From Pirellulales bacterium (GTDB taxonomy: Bacteria; Planctomycetota; Planctomycetia; Pirellulales; Thermoguttaceae): a stretch of 6,357 bases of DNA. The notes beneath the pieces are model-generated. The model did no database searches, had not been told where the DNA came from, and saw only the letters and a program-made list of their open reading frames with translations. The stretch is from the NCBI GenBank assembly GCA_030617125.1, contig JAUWWA010000116.1, positions 1 through 6,357 of the forward strand. The letters run 5' to 3'. The translations under genes were made by a program, and so were the position numbers. Numbering within the stretch: position 1 is the first letter of the stretch; every line of letters begins with the position of its first letter. Of this stretch, positions 4,753 through 6,357 are shown piece after piece.

Positions 4753-6357
4753 CTAGCCCGCCGACCCGGTCTTCGCGCCGAAACAGAGCACCTGACCGTT
4801 GCGAAGGGTGACGACGACGCGACCGCGGGCATCCACGGCGATTGCCCAGCGCACGGGCGCGGCCGGCAAGGGATGTGCCCACAGTTGCTTGCCGTCCTTC
4901 GGATCCTGCGCGACGAGCACCCACGTCGGGCTGTCTTCACCTTGGCGTCGCCGGCAAGAGAGTCTTGCATTCGATGCGGTCACGACCGGATTCTCCCAAT
5001 GGACGGAACGGTCATATACGGGAGAATCCGGACGCGAGTAAAGCGGCTGGCCGCAAACGGTCACTCGCCCGTCAGCAAGGCGCAGTTCTCGGCCTCGCGG
5101 GGCCGAGGCGCCCATCTCCTTCGGCGGGTCGTTCAGACAGCGGCCGTTAGCGATGTCGAATACCCCCGGCGAGACCGCGTTGCCGCCGGCAAGGTACAGC
5201 CGCCCGCCGTGCAACAGCAATTCCCCCTGACAAGCCACGCCCCTGCGTGAAAAGGCGTCCAGATGGCCCGGCGTGTTGTTCTGCCACTTGATTGTCCCGG
5301 TGGCCGCGTTGAGCGCGTAAACGTGCGTGCCGTCAAAATCGTTGATGCCGGCGGCGAAATAGGCCGTGCCCTCATGGACCAGCACACCGCCGGCCACCGG
5401 CCAGGTGGAGAGCAGCGAACCGTAGACGGAAATTTTTCGTTCGGCGGGTGCGGCGCGAAAGCGCCAGAGCAGCCGCCCGGTGGCCGCCTCGAACGCATAC
5501 ACCCAGCCGTCGCCCGACCCGACCAGCGCTCGTCCGTCGGCAATGGTCGGTGGATACCGCACCGCGCCGCCTGTGTAAGCCGTCCAACGTACCTGGCCAT
5601 TGCTTGCGTCCAATGCCCTGACGATGCCGTCCTCACTTCCAAAGAAGACCAGCCCTCCGACGGCCGCGGGCGCCGTAGGTTCCACGTTCACTTTCGGGGC
5701 GAATTGCCAGAGGAGCCGGACCTGCTCGGGAATCGTGGCTTGCGTCTGAGCGGTGCGGGCGTTGTTGGCCCGATAGGTGGGCCAATCGGCCGGCGACTCT
5801 TCCAGCATCGCGACATTCGATGCATCGCCGGCGGGCGTTTCCAATCGCTCGGCCTCAGTGGCTTTGCGAGCGAAGTCGAACTCATCGGCCGGCCCGCAGC
5901 AGATGACCCCGAACATCTGGAGGTTGCAATCGCACACCCAGGGGATCCAGTACAGATGTCCGTTGGCGATGACAACACCCACGTGGCACGACGGACGCAT
6001 GGCCGAAATCCACTGCATCTTGCCGGTGGCCGCATCCAACCGTGCCGAGCCCCCGGGTGCCCGGAAGAGAATGCCGTCTACCGCCCCCGTCGAACGGGTG
6101 CACGCCCGGCGGTGGGTCTGGTAGGTGGCCAGGACTTTGCCACTGAGCGGGTCGAGTTTCTTGGTGTCGTTCGGTGTGCCCTGGGCGCCAATAGTGTACA
6201 GACCGTCATCGCGAGCCACGATGTGCAGGTCTTTGGCGGGATGCTTCCAGAGAACTCGTCCGTCTTCGGCCGAAAGCGCGGTCAGCCAATCGACTTGCGG
6301 ACCGACGACGTAAAGTGCCTGCTCGGTGCATTTCAGGTAGACCGTGCTCTTCCAGCC
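4753..6357 (-). CDS. PQQ-type beta-propeller repeat protein, 5' truncated
   Basis: 534 residues are visible, reading from the right edge (first codon at 6357-6355) to a TAG at 4755-4753; the true start lies outside, since the frame stays open and propeller-like through the edge. Blade motifs of the PQQ/BamB type recur: LYVVGP..LTALSAEDGRVLWKH, KLDPLSGKVL, RLDAATGKMQWIS, DGIVRALDASNGQVRWTA, DGWVYAFEAATGRLLWRF, THVYALNAATGTIKWQN, AQDPKDGKQLWAH and a closing RNGQVLCFGAKTG. An N-terminal propeller part ends in a cysteine-rich stretch (C86, C124, C142, C144, C153, C154). A linker leads to DWPTYRANNARTAQ (from 191), the usual opening of a second propeller part. Such proteins are generally exported and scaffold-like or bind a quinone cofactor; nothing here shows which. 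I see no dehydrogenase active-site signature in the visible part. Confidence 0.88.
   Translation of the reverse strand, partial: GWKSTVYLKCTEQALYVVGPQVDWLTALSAEDGRVLWKHPAKDLHIVARDDGLYTIGAQGTPNDTKKLDPLSGKVLATYQTHRRACTRSTGAVDGILFRAPGGSARLDAATGKMQWISAMRPSCHVGVVIANGHLYWIPWVCDCNLQMFGVICCGPADEFDFARKATEAERLETPAGDASNVAMLEESPADWPTYRANNARTAQTQATIPEQVRLLWQFAPKVNVEPTAPAAVGGLVFFGSEDGIVRALDASNGQVRWTAYTGGAVRYPPTIADGRALVGSGDGWVYAFEAATGRLLWRFRAAPAERKISVYGSLLSTWPVAGGVLVHEGTAYFAAGINDFDGTHVYALNAATGTIKWQNNTPGHLDAFSRRGVACQGELLLHGGRLYLAGGNAVSPGVFDIANGRCLNDPPKEMGASAPRGRELRLADGRVTVCGQPLYSRPDSPVYDRSVHWENPVVTASNARLSCRRRQGEDSPTWVLVAQDPKDGKQLWAHPLPAAPVRWAIAVDARGRVVVTLRNGQVLCFGAKTGSAG

Noticed and set aside
4626..4811. 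A 61-codon plus-strand gene starting at GTG 4626
   Set aside because: The RhaA-like reading begins upstream of that GTG, there is no ribosome binding site, and the last 30 codons run through unrelated sequence antisense to the end of the propeller gene; a remnant explains it better.
4666..5250. 194-codon plus-strand open frame antisense to the propeller gene
   Set aside because: The minus-strand frame has clear repeated PQQ blade motifs throughout this interval, while the plus-strand translation has none.
6217..6219. GTG as the start of the minus-strand propeller gene
   Set aside because: The frame continues upstream to the window edge with a clear propeller repeat (LTALSAEDGRVLWKH), so the true start is beyond 6357.

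Overview
The window looks like chromosomal DNA from a planctomycete, most likely a Pirellulales-type bacterium. This is inferred from the high GC content, from a PQQ-type beta-propeller protein with the cysteine-rich and DWPTYR-type segments I associate with that phylum, from a CBM9-like protein of a kind common there, and from a UvrA with a long extra C-terminus. No rRNA, tRNA, CRISPR array, transposase or phage gene is visible.

Layout. (1) Positions 1-3931, plus strand: the 3' nine-tenths or more of a UvrA-family excinuclease gene. It enters the window at the family's D-Y-I-E-G-L-S-P motif, so the first Walker A is outside. Both ATPase signature/Walker B sets, the second Walker A and the zinc modules are intact. 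After the UvrA core ends (around 2775) the frame continues for about 385 codons into a tryptophan-rich tail that I read as two tandem copies of one module of about 140-165 residues. (2) Positions 3928-4581, plus strand: a 217-residue CBM9/DOMON-like protein, overlapping uvrA by an ATGA junction and probably translationally coupled. (3) Positions 4581-4721, plus strand: a stranded 47-codon piece that reads as the C-terminus of L-rhamnose isomerase (RhaA), directly abutting the previous stop and lacking its own stop, followed by a GC-rich hairpin. (4) Positions 4753-6357, minus strand: a PQQ-type beta-propeller protein, convergent with the others and running out of the window at its 5' end.

The most notable signal is inside the uvrA reading frame. 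A palindromic element with core CGCGAYC-NNN-GRTCGCG-GCTTT occurs as three 30-bp tandem units plus one inverted copy at 881-997, and again as a single copy at 2826-2848, always in frame and always in a stretch that does not match the UvrA family. A third non-family linker (1729-1759) is made of G-rich GGGGTCA-type repeats. So all three interdomain or loop expansions of this protein appear to be derived from repeat DNA, resembling the protein-coding palindromic elements known from Rickettsia.

UvrA would act in nucleotide excision repair, while the CBM9-like and propeller proteins look like polysaccharide-related or envelope-related proteins. Apart from the uvrA/CBM9 coupling there is no evident shared pathway.
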